Made by a program: the position numbers and the translations under genes
Shown: piece after piece, positions 10,301 to 22,094 of the stretch
Position numbering within the stretch: the first letter of the stretch is position 1
Layout of the letters: every line of letters starts with the position of its first letter
Origin: Trogon surrucura
Taxonomy: Eukaryota; Chordata; Aves; Trogoniformes; Trogonidae
Direction of reading: 5' to 3'
Assembly (NCBI GenBank): GCA_020746105.1
Contig: JAJGST010000081.1
Location: 1-64,000 of the forward strand
Length of the DNA: 64,000 nt
The notes under the pieces: generated by a model
The model's input: only the letters and a program-made list of their open reading frames with translations
Told to the model about the DNA's origin: nothing
Database searches by the model: none

Positions 10301-12671
10301 TCTCCCACTTCCAGATTTCCAGAAAACAACACAACTTGCACATGTGCCTGGCTTTTCTGCTGCCTACAACAACAGTGATGTGTTGCGCAGATTCCCCCTA
10401 TCATCACGCTCGCCAAGTTTCACAGAAAAATAGTTCGTTAGGCATGGCTGACTGCTGGAGTATCTGGAAGGCAAGACTCATTCAGAAAGTAGCTATTTTA
10501 CACATTTAAGAATATGAATGTTATTATGACTCTGCCTGGAGCTACTTGCAGAACCAGTGGACACCAATGAGGCTTTCAGAAATTTTGTTGGGGTTTTCCA
10601 CCCCTGCCCCCAAAGAGCTCTTGTCCGCATGTTCAGCTGCCACCAAGTCGTAACAACAAGTCGTGGCCCTCTTAAATATAACTTCAAACTGAGAAAACAG
10701 AATGGCCCGTGGTTCAAAAGACTCCCATTTCACTCACCATCACTTTCACTCTTACTTTTTAAGTCTTCCATTCACGTTGGAATATTTTTCAATGCAACAT
10801 AATCCCTTAAGTTCTCTTTGCGTCTTTCTTCCAAGGTCATCTTCAGCAAACGCTCTGTTCAGGGGAAGAAGAAATAATAAAAAAAAAGTTTTGCAAGCTT
10901 TCACACCCCCTTGCACATCAGCCAAGCAGCGACCAATCCAGTGTCCTTGATGCAATTAAACACCATTGGAGAGAACCAAGCGCAGGTGATTCCATGAGTT
11001 CCAAGGAGCAGGAGCTAAACACAGGGTGTCTGTACAACCGTACGTGCCTATTTCTGGATATCCCAGCTCAGCAAAAAGAAATGCCTCTTCACCACACTCT
11101 CAGCTGTCCAGACTTACCACTCCCCTCAGTGCTACTGCACCTCTCCTTCCTGACACTTGAACTGAAGGATCAGAGAACTAACAGCAAGTTTAAGTAGGAA
11201 ACTGCTGCTTTATATGGAGCTTTCAGGTATGGAAGTCTATTCTTTAAGTTCTGCATTTGTAAACCATAACTTAAGAAGTCAGGAAGATCAAAATTAAAAC
11301 ATTTTTACTAACACTAGTTTACCAATGCCAGCAAATACAGGCAAGGAGGCTGGCACAAATTTAACAAGAGTGCTACTACATGACCAAAGAAATTGGAGCT
11401 CAAGTCAACGCTATGTCACTTTATGGATGTCTGGGGTGACAAGAAAGACATCTTTGTTTACTTGGGCTTTCTGTTCTGAAAGCCAGGTCATTTGCAGCAT
11501 GAGAAAACAGGTGTCATTTGCTTTTGACTCCTCACACAGTGGCATTTAATCCCATTTTGAGCCAAAAAAAAAATAAAATGAAATCAGCAGCTGAAGAAAA
11601 TCCTAGAATATCTGCTAAATGCCCAGAAGTAACAAAAGTGCGTGAGTTGGACAGACTGGTTGAACATAAACCCAAGCACTAGGAAAGCCCACTGCCACCC
11701 TCTGGCTCACCGTGTTCCTAAAAAAGCAGACCAGGACCACCATGACCTGCATCTGCCAGATTCAAAGCGCTGAAAAAGAGAACCTGGGTTTGAAGTGGGC
11801 AGCGTGGGTTCAACTTCAGAGGTTTTTATTTGAGCGTTAATGCAACACGCTCAGTTACTGCACTAAAACACCTACGGACGGTTGTTTTCTCCCAAGAAAC
11901 CCGCCACATCTCTTTTCAGACTGTTAGTGAAAAGGAAAGTCTCGAAGATTGTTCAATCATGACAGCTGCTGCCAACCTCGCTCTTCTTCAGACCTTGCTA
12001 AAAATGGACTAAGGAAAAAAAATAAATCCATCTAAATGATCCAACACCGCAAACAACCCCACGCTTCAGCAAGACTCTCTACCTGATTTCTGCAGCCACA
12101 TCCTCTTCTCCCTCCTCACTCCAATACCCTGTATTAGCTCAGCACAACATGCAGAGCTTTTCCCCTTTCAGAAGAAGGGGGGAGAAAAAAAGAAACACAG
12201 AAAACCCAAAACTATAGAATTGCACAGTGCCCATATTCCAATTAAGTTTCTGTGCCTGTTTTCCCCAGGGGCACTGTACTACTATTAACATACCAATAGT
12301 TTTTCTTGAAACATTAATCAGTAATAAATGTTCTTTGATGATTCAAGAGTTTCTAGGGGTGTAGGGGAAAGATAGACCCGTATTATTTGCTTTTGGCATA
12401 AAGGACTAAGTGGACATGAAAACAATATTTTTATCTCAAGTTGAATGAGCAGTGAGCAAGCTGAGAGCATTGCATCTACTTCTCAGATCAAACCTCAAAT
12501 AAAAAAAAAAAAAAAAAAGAACCCACTTTCAATGGGGTTTGGGTGTTTTTTGATTTTTTGTTGTTTTTTTTCTGTGTGTTTTTTTTTCCCTCCAAAATAA
12601 AGTTTCCTAATTATGCAGGCTGCAATCCACACAGTCTAATAACCAGAGGCAGGTTTTAAGCACAGACTCCC

Positions 12672-12775
12672 TTATCAAAATAAGTTTACTCTGGTATTTT
12701 TGACAGTATTACCATTTTCTTCAGTTGACAAAAGCATTTCTCTCCCATTATTCAAGCTTGGTATTTTAATTGGAT
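12672..12775 (-). repeat. About 105 bp module repeated within the arm (copy 1, left)
   Basis: Shares the core GACAAAAGCATTTCTC and flanking A/T runs with 16,513-16,615 in the same orientation. Both are mirrored in the right arm at about 47,030-47,133 and 43,550-43,655. Homology is seen by eye; identity of the element is unknown. Confidence 0.55.
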
Positions 12776-14709
12776 ATTTACAAATGCAGAAGCAAAACTA
12801 ATGTGATTAGTATCGCCATTACACACACCAGATAAGCACTTCACTCCATTGCTTGATCTTCAGGCACACAAAACATCAGGTATTTAACGTGCAGGCAAAC
12901 CTGAGAGAGCGTGTGTCTGTGCGTGTCTGGTGTGAGGGACTGAAGCAAAACAAGTTTTACTCCTTTGTGCTAAAAAAAAAGTTGGAGACAAGTTCCCCTC
13001 CATAGGAAGATTTCACAAAACTTGGCTCTTGTGAGTCAGCAGCAAGAATTTCAGCTGTCCTCAAGCAATATCTACCCTGGGAGAACATGGACCAACCCTT
13101 CATTATCAGGAAAGTAACTAAGAAAGGCAAGGGTATTGTCAGGGGGTTTGAACTCAATATTTAGCAATCAGTGCTCTCTCTTTTTACAAAGTTCTCTGGA
13201 ATAGAAAAGGCTGAGAACAATTGCACTTGGAGCCTCACAGGAAGAGCAGAGCCGGCGTGCACAGCAAGCTTGACAGGGGCTCAGGAGTAGCTGGGAAAGG
13301 CAAAGGCAGGCCTAACAAAAGATTTGATTTTAAAAGTGCAGTCGGGGTTGGAAAGAAACTAATTGAGCTTCTACAGTTTTGCTCTGTAGTAAAGGAGGTA
13401 CTTGGGAAGAACAGTCACACAGGGACTGGCACAAAAGCAATGCCAGCAATGAGCGCAGAAGTTTTTTCTGCCATCCTCACTCAAAATGCTCAGCAGCACC
13501 AGCATGGTGATGGAAAGCAGTTACTGGAGGAGAAGACTGGCAAAAGCTGTTTGGTCTTACTAGACAGAAACACTGAGTTCTGGCCAGGTAGTGCCCACAA
13601 ACCTACTTCCCTGGATAGAAAAAAACAAATAAATAAATCTCACCAGCAGTTGTGAGCTCTGGTTTGCATTCAGTCACATCACCGTACCGATGCGGACCTG
13701 CCATCCTCACAGCTGATGAGGACAATGAAAACGTGCCCGTAGCTCAGGCTCCCAGCTCACCTTCCAGTCCCCCCACTCAGCCCTCTCTGCCAAGGGTTCA
13801 AGTTCACATGTCGGGTTATGAATTCACATAGGGAACAGCAGAGTTGGGAGATCCAAGTGCAAGTAACAGCAACACTCACCAGAGCCCACCAGAAACCTCC
13901 CCCCATCTGCCCCCAGCACAAAACCAGCGTTTTTTGAAAGTAAAGATATAAGAGCATTAAGGATTTGTGCAGGGCAAGTCAGTTATAGCTGATTGCAATT
14001 CCTGAAGACTTAACTGTATCTTCTCTATTGAAAATAGAGATTTAAAACACCTGGTAGAAATTTGTTGCCTCACCTTAGCTACAGAAACAGGCTTTGTCAG
14101 ACAGCTTTGAAAGAGAAGAGCATGTAACAAAACTCTGGCTTTTGAGAAGAGTTTGACAGGAGCAGCTACCTACAGATAGATCAGTTTATTTGTGTCTTAA
14201 CGTAGGTTTTTGTTTTTTTTTTCCCCTTGGAAACACACACTTCAGTTCTGCCACAGACAAAAAGGATGTCTCCTGCCTTCTTGGCTTCAAACACACATAC
14301 AGTCATCAGGGTGATGGAAGAAAAGAAAGCAAACTTCAAATACGACCTGCTGGGGAGGTTTGGGTTTCTTTCCTCTCCTCCTTGTAGCTGGTGTAAATAT
14401 TATACTTCCACTGGGTGAATTAAGAGAAATTTTCACATTGCCCTCCACGTGATCCATAGCAACGGCAGGGGCTGCGTAAAATGCTTGTCCCAGGGTTCTC
14501 ACACTCTGGAGCTTGACATTGGGGTTTTAAAAACTGAGAGTACACAGGGCAGGGGTCCTTCAAAAAATAAGAGGAATAAATATTTCGTAGGTGGAGGCTG
14601 CTTTGAGAGCCCTCACACCCGAAAATGTCTCACCCCAGGTGATCAGTGCTGGAGGAAGCCGAACTCAAACTCATTACACCAGAGATAGCAAAAAACCTTT
14701 TATTTCCCG

Positions 14710-14730
14710 CCCCCCCCCCCCCCCCCCCCC
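14710..14730. repeat. Poly-C tract
   Basis: A run of roughly 20 or more C residues after TTTCCCG. The mirror position at about 45,080 has only nine G residues, so this is a hypervariable homopolymer and may be assembly-sensitive. Confidence 0.85.
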
Positions 14731-14819
14731 GAAAACGCAGGCAATTAAAACGGGAAAAGGCACCTCTGGGCGGCATGTGCCGAACTTCTCGGCCTCAAAT
14801 ACTCCCACGAGGTGACTTG

Positions 14820-15800
14820 AGGGCGGGAAGCCCTCAGGAGAGGGGTCGGTTCTCCCACCCCCCTCAGCGCCAGGCCCCCTTCTCCTCACAGGGAAACTGG
14901 TCAGCGGGAACCCCGGGGAGGGGGGGACACCCCCAAACCCTGCACCCCCGGGGCTGCGGCATTTGGGGAGGGTGTTTCAGGCTGCAGACCCGGAGAGGAA
15001 CGGCCGAGAACACGGAGCACCCCTGCCCTCCCCCACGCCGTCCCCTCAGCGCCGGGCGGCGGGAAACACCACCGGGCACCCCCCGGCCAGGCGGCGGCTC
15101 CGAGGGGACGGGACACCCCCCTGAGCTCCCCGCTCTGCTCTCCTCATGGGCTAACGCGAGCTAAAGGTGGGAGAAGCGGGCCCGCTATCGGGAAGGGCGG
15201 CAATACCTTTCTTCTCCCTCCAGAGCTTTTTCCGCTTGTTGCCGGGGTACGTGGTGCTGTGGCTGGCGGCGGCTTCGAGCTGCAGGTTCCCCAGGCTCAC
15301 GAGGGGGTGGAGGAGACGCCGCGCCAGAGCCGACCCGCTTGCCGACGCCGTGCGCTGTTGCCCGCTACTGCCGCCACTCTCGCCGCTGCTCCCCGCCGGC
15401 TCCGTGCCCGCAGCCCGGCTCCGCACGGCGCCCGTCAGCTGGGTCACGCCTCGCTCGAACCCGACCCACCCGCAGCGCCCGCCGCCCGGTGGCTCCGGCA
15501 CACGCCACTCATCAGCCCCCTCCTCTGCCCGCCCGCCGCTGCCGCCGCCGGACCGGGCCCGGCAGACGCGCCAGCTGGGAGTGGGCGTGAGCTCGGCCCG
15601 CGGCGATGGGTTGAGGGGGTGTGGAGGAGTGAGGACGCCGGGGCGGCAGGGGGCCGCCGGGCAGGGCAGGTGTCGGCGGGTGCTCGGGTGCGACAGCGGC
15701 TGTCCCAGCACTCCCCCCTGCAAGCGGAGCGGGTAACCCCTCTGATCTCTGCCCGCCGGTGCCACCAAAAACGGGGCTTCCCGTTGTAAAACCCGCACCG
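14820..15800 (-). promoter_or_regulatory. CpG island at the 5' end of gene A (left arm, full-length)
   Basis: About 1 kb of very GC- and CpG-rich DNA in an otherwise AT-rich arm, immediately upstream of the gene A exon blocks, so it is the obvious promoter candidate. A GT donor (AAAG|GTATTG) near 15,208 on the minus strand suggests a first exon ending there. No first exon with a convincing ATG could be fixed. Long GC-rich ORFs here on both strands are compositional. It is about 340 bp longer than its mirror in the right arm. Confidence 0.6.
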
Positions 15801-15879
15801 CTGGCGGGGTCAGTGTCCGCCCGGGGAACGAAGGGCAGGACAGGCACGCCTCGGCCCCTCCTTCACTCCTTGTTTTTAT

Positions 15880-16260
15880 TGAGTTGTCGAATGGTTTGGG
15901 TTCAAAGGGACCTTAAAGATCTCGTTCCGACACCCTGCCATGAGCAGGGACACCTCCCACCGGGTCGGGTTGCTCAAAACCTCCTCCAGCCTGGCCTTGG
16001 ACACTTACGGGGGGGCGGAGCATCCCCCGCGTCTCTGGGCAACCTGTGCCAGTGTCTCACCACCCTCGCAGTAAAGTTCTTCCTAATATCTGAGCAGAAC
16101 CTACTCTGCTCCAGTTTAACACCACTGCCCTGCATCCTACCACTCCGCGCCCTTGCGAGCTGTCCCTCTCCAGCTCTCCTGTAGCCCCCTCCAGGTCCTG
16201 GGAGGCCGCAATAAGGTCTCTCCGGTGCCTTCTCCAGGGTGAACAATCTCAACTCTCTCT
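15880..16260 (-). mobile_element. CR1 LINE 3' fragment (left arm)
   Basis: The reverse strand reads as the degenerate end of CR1 ORF2, with RKNFTARVVRHWHRLP and a 3'-terminal line equivalent to 'GTTGGAACGAGATCTTTAAGGTCCCTT'-type sequence. Mirrored at 43,890-44,255, so it predates the palindrome. Confidence 0.75.
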
Positions 16261-16512
16261 TTCCTTCCTGAGGTTATTTCTTTTCTCCTGATCTAAATAG
16301 ACACACAGAATTCAGCACGCTAAGTAACCGAAATGCATCGCTGCAGCTGGATGGATCCTCTTTGCTTCACTTGCATCCCAGTGGAGGGAAAAGTCTTTCC
16401 CCCTGCAGGTGACCAGGTTGGGCCCTGGGGCATAGCAGGCACTGGCAAGCATTTATCCTGGAGCTTTGTGGGCGACACAGGTTTTGTGGTGGCAGGTTTG
16501 GAGCAAGCTCCT

Positions 16513-16615
16513 TTACCAAAATAAAGATAATTCGATATTTTTGACAGTGTCAGCAATTTCTTCAGTTGACAAAAGCATTTCTCCCCCATTCTTAAGGCTT
16601 GCCATTTTACAAGAT
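16513..16615 (-). repeat. About 105 bp module repeated within the arm (copy 2, left)
   Basis: Second copy of the module at 12,672-12,775. Here it sits in a longer open frame on the minus strand (about 16,320-16,658) that is conserved in both arms, with a cysteine-rich patch GEKCFCQL. Confidence 0.5.
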
Positions 16616-16699
16616 GTACCATTTCGGGAAATTCATACAGAGAGTATTTTACGTACACCTTCTGGTCAAGAACAGGCTTTTCTTTGACAATACCTTCTC

Positions 16700-18380
16700 T
16701 TACTTGACCTGTAACAAAGACAGGGGAGGCACAACGTAGCAGTGTTTCAACTGCTCATAGTTTCTGATAAATAAACACATCAGCACCTCTACTATTACCA
16801 TTAATCTTAGGTCGTGGTACAATTCCTTACAGTAAAATCCTTACTCTTATCAAACTCAAAGATGCAAGGGAGCACTCAGAGTTTACCTTCTAACCAGTCA
16901 AAAATCATACCAAGACTCTTCTTTACAAAGCATATTTAAATATTCGTGTCCCATGACCTCCTAAGAGTATGTTATTATCTTCTATCTTTCCTCGATTTCT
17001 TCACTTTGCCCAAGTGATGTGCTTTGGTAGCCCAAGTGCAGTTTTCTTAACACAAAAATGAGGAAGCCAACAAGTAAACAGGCATAAAAATTATCTTAGT
17101 TTAAATCACATTAGTTTGCGGGATGTGGAGCAAATATTTGAACCCATATCCTAGATCACTGCATATTTACCAAGCTAATGAATATTTTAGGGTCCTGTGA
17201 GATCTGTTCCACATTTTATAAATCAACGTTTATTGGACCAGAAGGCAAGAGAGAGAAAACTTAATACTCTTCCTGTAAAGGGCATCTGCATGCGTTCTTC
17301 AATTTCATTTGTAAAAGCAGCTACAATAGTCATAATTTTGGAAAACATCTAAGGAAAGTATACACCTATATAAAAGGAGAAAAATTATGAAGCCTGGTGT
17401 TTACACTAGCACCAAAATAGACCAGATAAAAGATTGGAATAAAACGTTCTGCAGCTTAAAAATACACATGCTCAAATGATCCAATTCCACCTACAAAATT
17501 ATTATTGCATTTTATTTTCTTTCCTCAGTTGCTGGTGGCACAATTGATTCCACTGAAGTAGTAGGGAATTATGTCACTGCCTTTGATATGAGCATGACCA
17601 GTCCTTCGCTTCTTCCACTTACTGCTTTTGGAGGCCTTAAACCAGAGAAGAGATTGGTGGTTTCACATGTAGTGGGAAGATGTATCTAAAAAGCAGCATG
17701 TCAGTACTTTAGTAAAAACCCGCCAGGCTAGAAAATAGGAGATTGTTTTTCTGAGCAAACTGCAGCGAGCTGTACACATGGTTGGCTGAAGCAAGGATCA
17801 AAAGGCTTAAAAACATTCTGCTGAAATGATGAGGATGAAATGAGACTGATAGAAAACTGGTCTCTGTGTAACGATCTGGGTTTATCTACTCCATCCAAGG
17901 CCTGGTGAGCACACCGGTGACTATCTATGGAGGGTGGCAGGAAAACGGAACAATGTCCAAAAAGTACAGTTTAAGAATTATATATCCTACACAGAATCTA
18001 GGTTTCTACTGACACCTGTGGAATGGATATTTAACCTACAGATAAAGTAATGTGTAACGACTGATTAGAGAATTCCCATTGCCAATATAACAGCAAATGT
18101 CAGTGAACATGAGAGTGAATGCTGCACTATAAAATTGAGAAAGTGTCCCCAACGTCGTGTCCCCTGCCAGTGCCCTGTGCACCCGCAGGCTGCTGCCTGG
18201 TGGGGCATCTTGAGGAGCAGAGAAGCCCTGGGCGGTGGGCAAGCCCCACTCAGCAAGAACTCACACATCCCGGGGTCATCCAGGCTCTTTTCAGCACACA
18301 TGCAAAACATGGCCCTGTACAAGCTCCAGGGAAGGCGTGTAAGGATTAAGCTCCTCACACAGTGCTGTTTCAGCACTTGT
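16700..18380. other. Left arm, AT-rich stretch without a recognisable gene
   Basis: No long ORF, RNA gene or repeat family recognised. It is mirrored at 41,340-43,050. A CR1-like 3' tail begins near 18,385. Confidence 0.5.
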
Positions 18381-18761
18381 GCTAGAATAGAATTATCGAA
18401 TCATTTTGGCTGGAACAGGCCTTTGAGATGGTGAAGGGCAAACACGACCCAAGCCTAACAGGCCCACTTCTAAAGCACGTGTCTCCTCCAATGCTGCAGG
18501 AGCTGGCAAAAGGCCAGTCCAAGGGGAGCTGTTCCCGAGCACAGGAAGAAAGCAAGCACGGCAGGGGCTGAGGAGCCGTGCAGGGAAGGGAGAAGCGGCC
18601 GAGCAGCTGGGCCAAGGGGGTGCTGACCAGTCCCCCCAAGTCGAGGTGGAGGCCCGGGGCCAGCGGTGAAGCCCAAGGCCAGGGGTAGTGCCAGCGGCTG
18701 GAGGGAGGTGCTCCCTGCCCTCGCTTCTGGCCTGCTCTGGGCTCCCCAGGGCAAGCCGGAG

Positions 18762-18837
18762 GGCGCCATCTTGGATGGAACCCCAGGGCAGAGGCCCCCC
18801 AGGCTCCGCCCACTTTCCGTTGGGGCCGCCATCTTGG
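18762..18837 (-). promoter_or_regulatory. Pair of YY1-like sites in a GC-rich block (left arm)
   Basis: The minus strand carries CCAAGATGGCGGCC (about 18,824-18,837) and CCAAGATGGCGCC (18,762-18,774), both matching the YY1 core AAGATGGCG. They lie in a GC-rich block conserved in both arms. Such sites often mark transcription starts; use here is inference. Confidence 0.45.
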
Positions 18838-19369
18838 TCACTGAGACACTGAGACCCAAACAGGTTACCCGTCCAGTCCTGTCTTCCCTCAGAGCCTCCC
18901 TCCATCTGCCTGTCACCAGACTGAAACTTCCTCCTTCATCACTGCTCTCTTCCTCTCTGTCTCCATCTCTCCGAAATTCTCCCCTCCCTCTCTCTTCACA
19001 TCCATTTAACCAATATATCAACGTTCTTTTCCCCACATTTCATTTTACATTTCTTACATCGCTTACCAACGCTACATGCCAAACCCCTTATTAATTCCGT
19101 ATCTCCTTTATCTTTCCAAGCTGACCACGTCCCACAACTTTCTCAATGAATATCCCACTTGAATACTACTCATGTGGTCTGATTACAGATAAAACAATTC
19201 ACAATAAAAACTGGCTTACATTCATTTTCAAGGTGAAATATACAGATCTCCAGATTTCTAATTTATCTTTTAAATATCAACTGAAGAGGGTTATATCTCT
19301 TTGCGTCTACCCCTTTTCTTTTGTTCCGCTTGCCGTTTCATCTGTCAAGAGACCTTGAAAAGATTCTTC

Positions 19370-20100
19370 CTAGGTGGGAGTCTGAGAGTTCTCCCTTCGC
19401 GTTATAAGAGTTCTAAGACTCTACAATCGCTTTCTTCGTCTCCGGCCGCAGCCCCCGCGGGATAACGGAACCGCGGATCAGAACTCCACACTCACTTCGC
19501 AGCCAGACTGCGTCTCACTCAGTCGCACACTCACACACAATGAATGGACATTTACATTTACAAAGTATTAAGCAAACAATTACTACACCAGGTGTTATCC
19601 CTCTAGCAGCTGCTACCAAAATCCAGTTAGTCATATGACAAGATTACAAGATTCCGCTTACCCTTCTCCTGCTTCTTACACAGTCACTAGCAGGTCCGTC
19701 CTGGCTCCCGTCTGGGACGCAGCGGCAATCTTTAGGTCTCTGTCCTTGAAGCTGCCTTGGAACACGGGGAGGAGGTGGTTTTATCTGTTTTGTGAGAGCT
19801 TTACAAGATGCTTGGCTGGACGTGCTGGCCCCGGGGGGAGAAGGGGGGGGCGAGAGCCACCTGCATAGTGGAATGGTACTACCCAATAAAACGCTGGCGC
19901 GTGTAAACCTGTATCTGACCAACTCTGTTAAGGGACAGGCGTGTGGACGCTGCTTAACGGTATAGATTGAGCTGTCTGGGGCAATAAAGGAGAACAACTT
20001 GTAGCCATATCGGTGGGATTTGTCGGTGTCTTGACCGGCTCTCCGACGGGACCCTCTTCATGGCCTGAAGCCAGAGACTTAACTGAGACTTGCCCTGAAG
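19370..20100 (+). mobile_element. Retrovirus/LTR-like debris (left arm)
   Basis: Contains GCAATAAAGG and CAATAAAACG (two polyadenylation-type signals, about 19,888 and 19,983), followed by a duplicated AAGCCAGAGACTT segment, and upstream a GC-rich leader-like stretch. Together these look like an LTR U3-R-U5 with adjoining internal sequence. No coding domain is recognisable. Mirrored at 39,645-40,370. Confidence 0.35.
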
Positions 20101-20108
20101 CCAGAGAC

Positions 20109-20848
20109 TTACTGCGCTAGGGGCTGTGAAGATCGCTCCTCCAGGGAGCTCTCGGCATCCTCGCACTCCTCGCTGCCTGCAACATCTCTCTTGCTTCTCA
20201 GCTCTGCTCTGCTCTGCCCTGGGTGCCTGCAGGAAGTGCCCTCAGCCCTGCTGCGCTGGGCAGAGGAGCTGCTCCCGGGCAGAGCAGTCTCTCGGCAGCG
20301 CTGCCGCTTGCCACCAGCTCCCTCCATCCCCGGAGGCCGGCCCAGCTCAGCAGCACAGCACCAGCGCAAGGCACCACTTGCTCTGACCTCTCCCACAAGT
20401 TCTGAGCTGAGCTCGTGATCCTCAGAGACTGAGAGAAAGTTGAGGAAAGCTCTCCACACGTGAAAGCCGGATTCAAACTCTAAATCAGTGTCCTGACTGT
20501 TAAGGGGTCCCACTGAAGGGCACTGCTGAGAAAGCCTCCGCAGCGCCCAGTTAGAGCAGAAACCTGGATGCAGAGAGGACAGGGCGGGAGAAGAAAAGGA
20601 AAGGTCTCGTGATGCTGAGTAAACCTGGATGTGTCTCAAGGTCAGGCTCCGGAGAAGGCAGATCCTGTCCCTCCCTGGTTCCTCGGGGCTCTCCCTGGGC
20701 ACTGGGCTGTGGAGATGTGCAGGGCTAAGGGCAGGGCTCTGGTCCGACACCTCCAGGGCTCCTGAGTACAGACAAGGAGGCGATGAGGCCCCAGTGCTGA
20801 AGGATCGGTTGTCTCCTCACCGGCATCCGTGGCAGAGACAGCAGCCAT
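20109..20848 (-). CDS. Candidate two-exon 'gene B', left-arm copy (226 codons)
   Basis: Exon 1 begins at the ATG at 20,848-20,846 and ends at a donor (GCCG|GTGAGG) at 20,821. Exon 2 begins after an acceptor (GTACTCAG) at 20,761 and stays open to TAA at 20,109. Joining 28 + 653 nt keeps frame. The right-arm copy has the same length with no indel, but about a dozen residues differ. A second strong donor (GCA|GTAAGT) overlaps the stop, so the transcript could continue. Composition is Ser/Glu/Arg-rich without a domain I recognise, so this may still be a chance GC-rich frame. Confidence 0.3.
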
Positions 20849-21289
20849 GACCGAGTCATGACGAGGTTGATTCTGTCAGGGGCTTTCAGCTTTTCCACAG
20901 CCCTCCCTCATCTCCACCTCAGGCTGTCCTACGGTGTCGCATCTCCTGTGCCTCTTTCCCTGCAGGCTGCAGTCATCCACCCGGCTGCCCCACCTTGCTG
21001 TCACCTTCCCTTACTGGTGTCTCTCTGTCCTCTCTGCTTGTGCCTTGAAACACAAAGCCTTGGGCACATCCAGACTCCTGATGGGTGATGTGTAGCCCCA
21101 CATCACTTCCCCTCAATCGATATTTCTTTCTCAGGCTACTCCTACACTGTCCTGAGTCTCCACAGCACCGAGCCCAGGGCCCTCAGGCTCCACACACTGG
21201 CCATGTGCTTGAGGCCTCCAAACCTCATCCTGGGAGATGTCTCAGCACTCTCCCAGCTGTTTGCGAATGAAACCGTAGCGGTCACAGGC

Positions 21290-21650
21290 CAAGAGAGATG
21301 GAGTGAGCCTTTCCCCCAAGGCCTATGGTGGCAGAACAAGGGGCAGCGGCTTTAATCTGGAAGAGAGGAGGTTCAGCTTGGATAAAAAGAAGAAATATTT
21401 TACAATGGGTGTGGGACAATCTGGAATAGGTTGCCCATAAATGTGGGTATTTCCCAATGCGAGAAAGACGTTGGCAAACCGGAGTGGGTTTAGGCAGGGG
21501 CCCTAAAGATGGCCAGGGGCTGGAGCCCTTGGCCTCTGAGGAGAGGCTGAGGGAGCTGGGCTTGTCCTGCCTGACGAAGGAAAATCTTGGCAGGAACTTG
21601 CAGCAGCACGGCACAGTTCCCAGGAAGACCAAGTCAGGTTGCTGTCTGTG
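21290..21650 (+). mobile_element. CR1-like 3' fragment, old and rearranged (left arm)
   Basis: Contains CR1 ORF2-end phrases ([16 protein letters not shown] on the plus strand) and a terminal-region phrase in disordered arrangement. It is mirrored at 38,085-38,450. Confidence 0.6.
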
Positions 21651-22094
21651 ACACAAGACTCAAGGACAAGAGGGCTGAGGGAAGACAGAGCCAGGGCATT
21701 TCCAGTGAGAAACTCATCACACAGAATGAAAGCCAGACCCTGGGAGCTGTTTCCCATGGAGTGGGTACCAGCACTCTGCCACAAATTGACCAGACCAGTT
21801 TGGTTAAAGCACTTCTTCATCTGGTCTGACTCTCCATTGAGCAAGAGGTTGGTCAAGACACCTTCCGAGCTCCCCTGCAGCCTGAATGATGCTGTCTTTC
21901 CCTTCCCTTCATGTCCTCAATTTAGAGACAACTCCCAGGTTCTCCCTGGCCACTGAGGTCGTTCACATCAGGTGCAGGGCTGCTTCACACGTGCCCCCAA
22001 ACACCCCGACCATGTCAAGAATCCTTCAATACTCCTTCAGATGAATGATTTCCCTTGCAGTACAAGTATCTGCTGGGGAAAAAAAGACTACCAC

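Larger units (their letters stand above)
6136..14505 (-). pseudogene. Left-arm copy of unidentified multi-exon 'gene A', two nonsense codons
   Basis: Mirror of the right-arm gene A. Exon-like blocks on the minus strand are about 14,335-14,505, 12,083-12,128, 10,738-10,854, 9,813-9,842 and 6,136-6,261, all with AG/GT borders and the same lengths as on the right. Two are broken: the 117 nt exon has TGA where the right arm has TGG (about codon 27), and the 126 nt exon has TAG at codon 22 where the right arm has CAG. The first block is open but has four amino-acid changes from the right copy. I do not recognise the protein. Intervening DNA is AT-rich and intron-like. Whether this copy was ever translated is unknown. 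Confidence 0.4.

Noticed and set aside
14646..15798. Several ORFs of 100-215 codons on both strands in the CpG island
   Set aside because: Overlapping frames in GC-rich, stop-poor DNA; the mirror copies differ by a large deletion and stops, so no frame is conserved.
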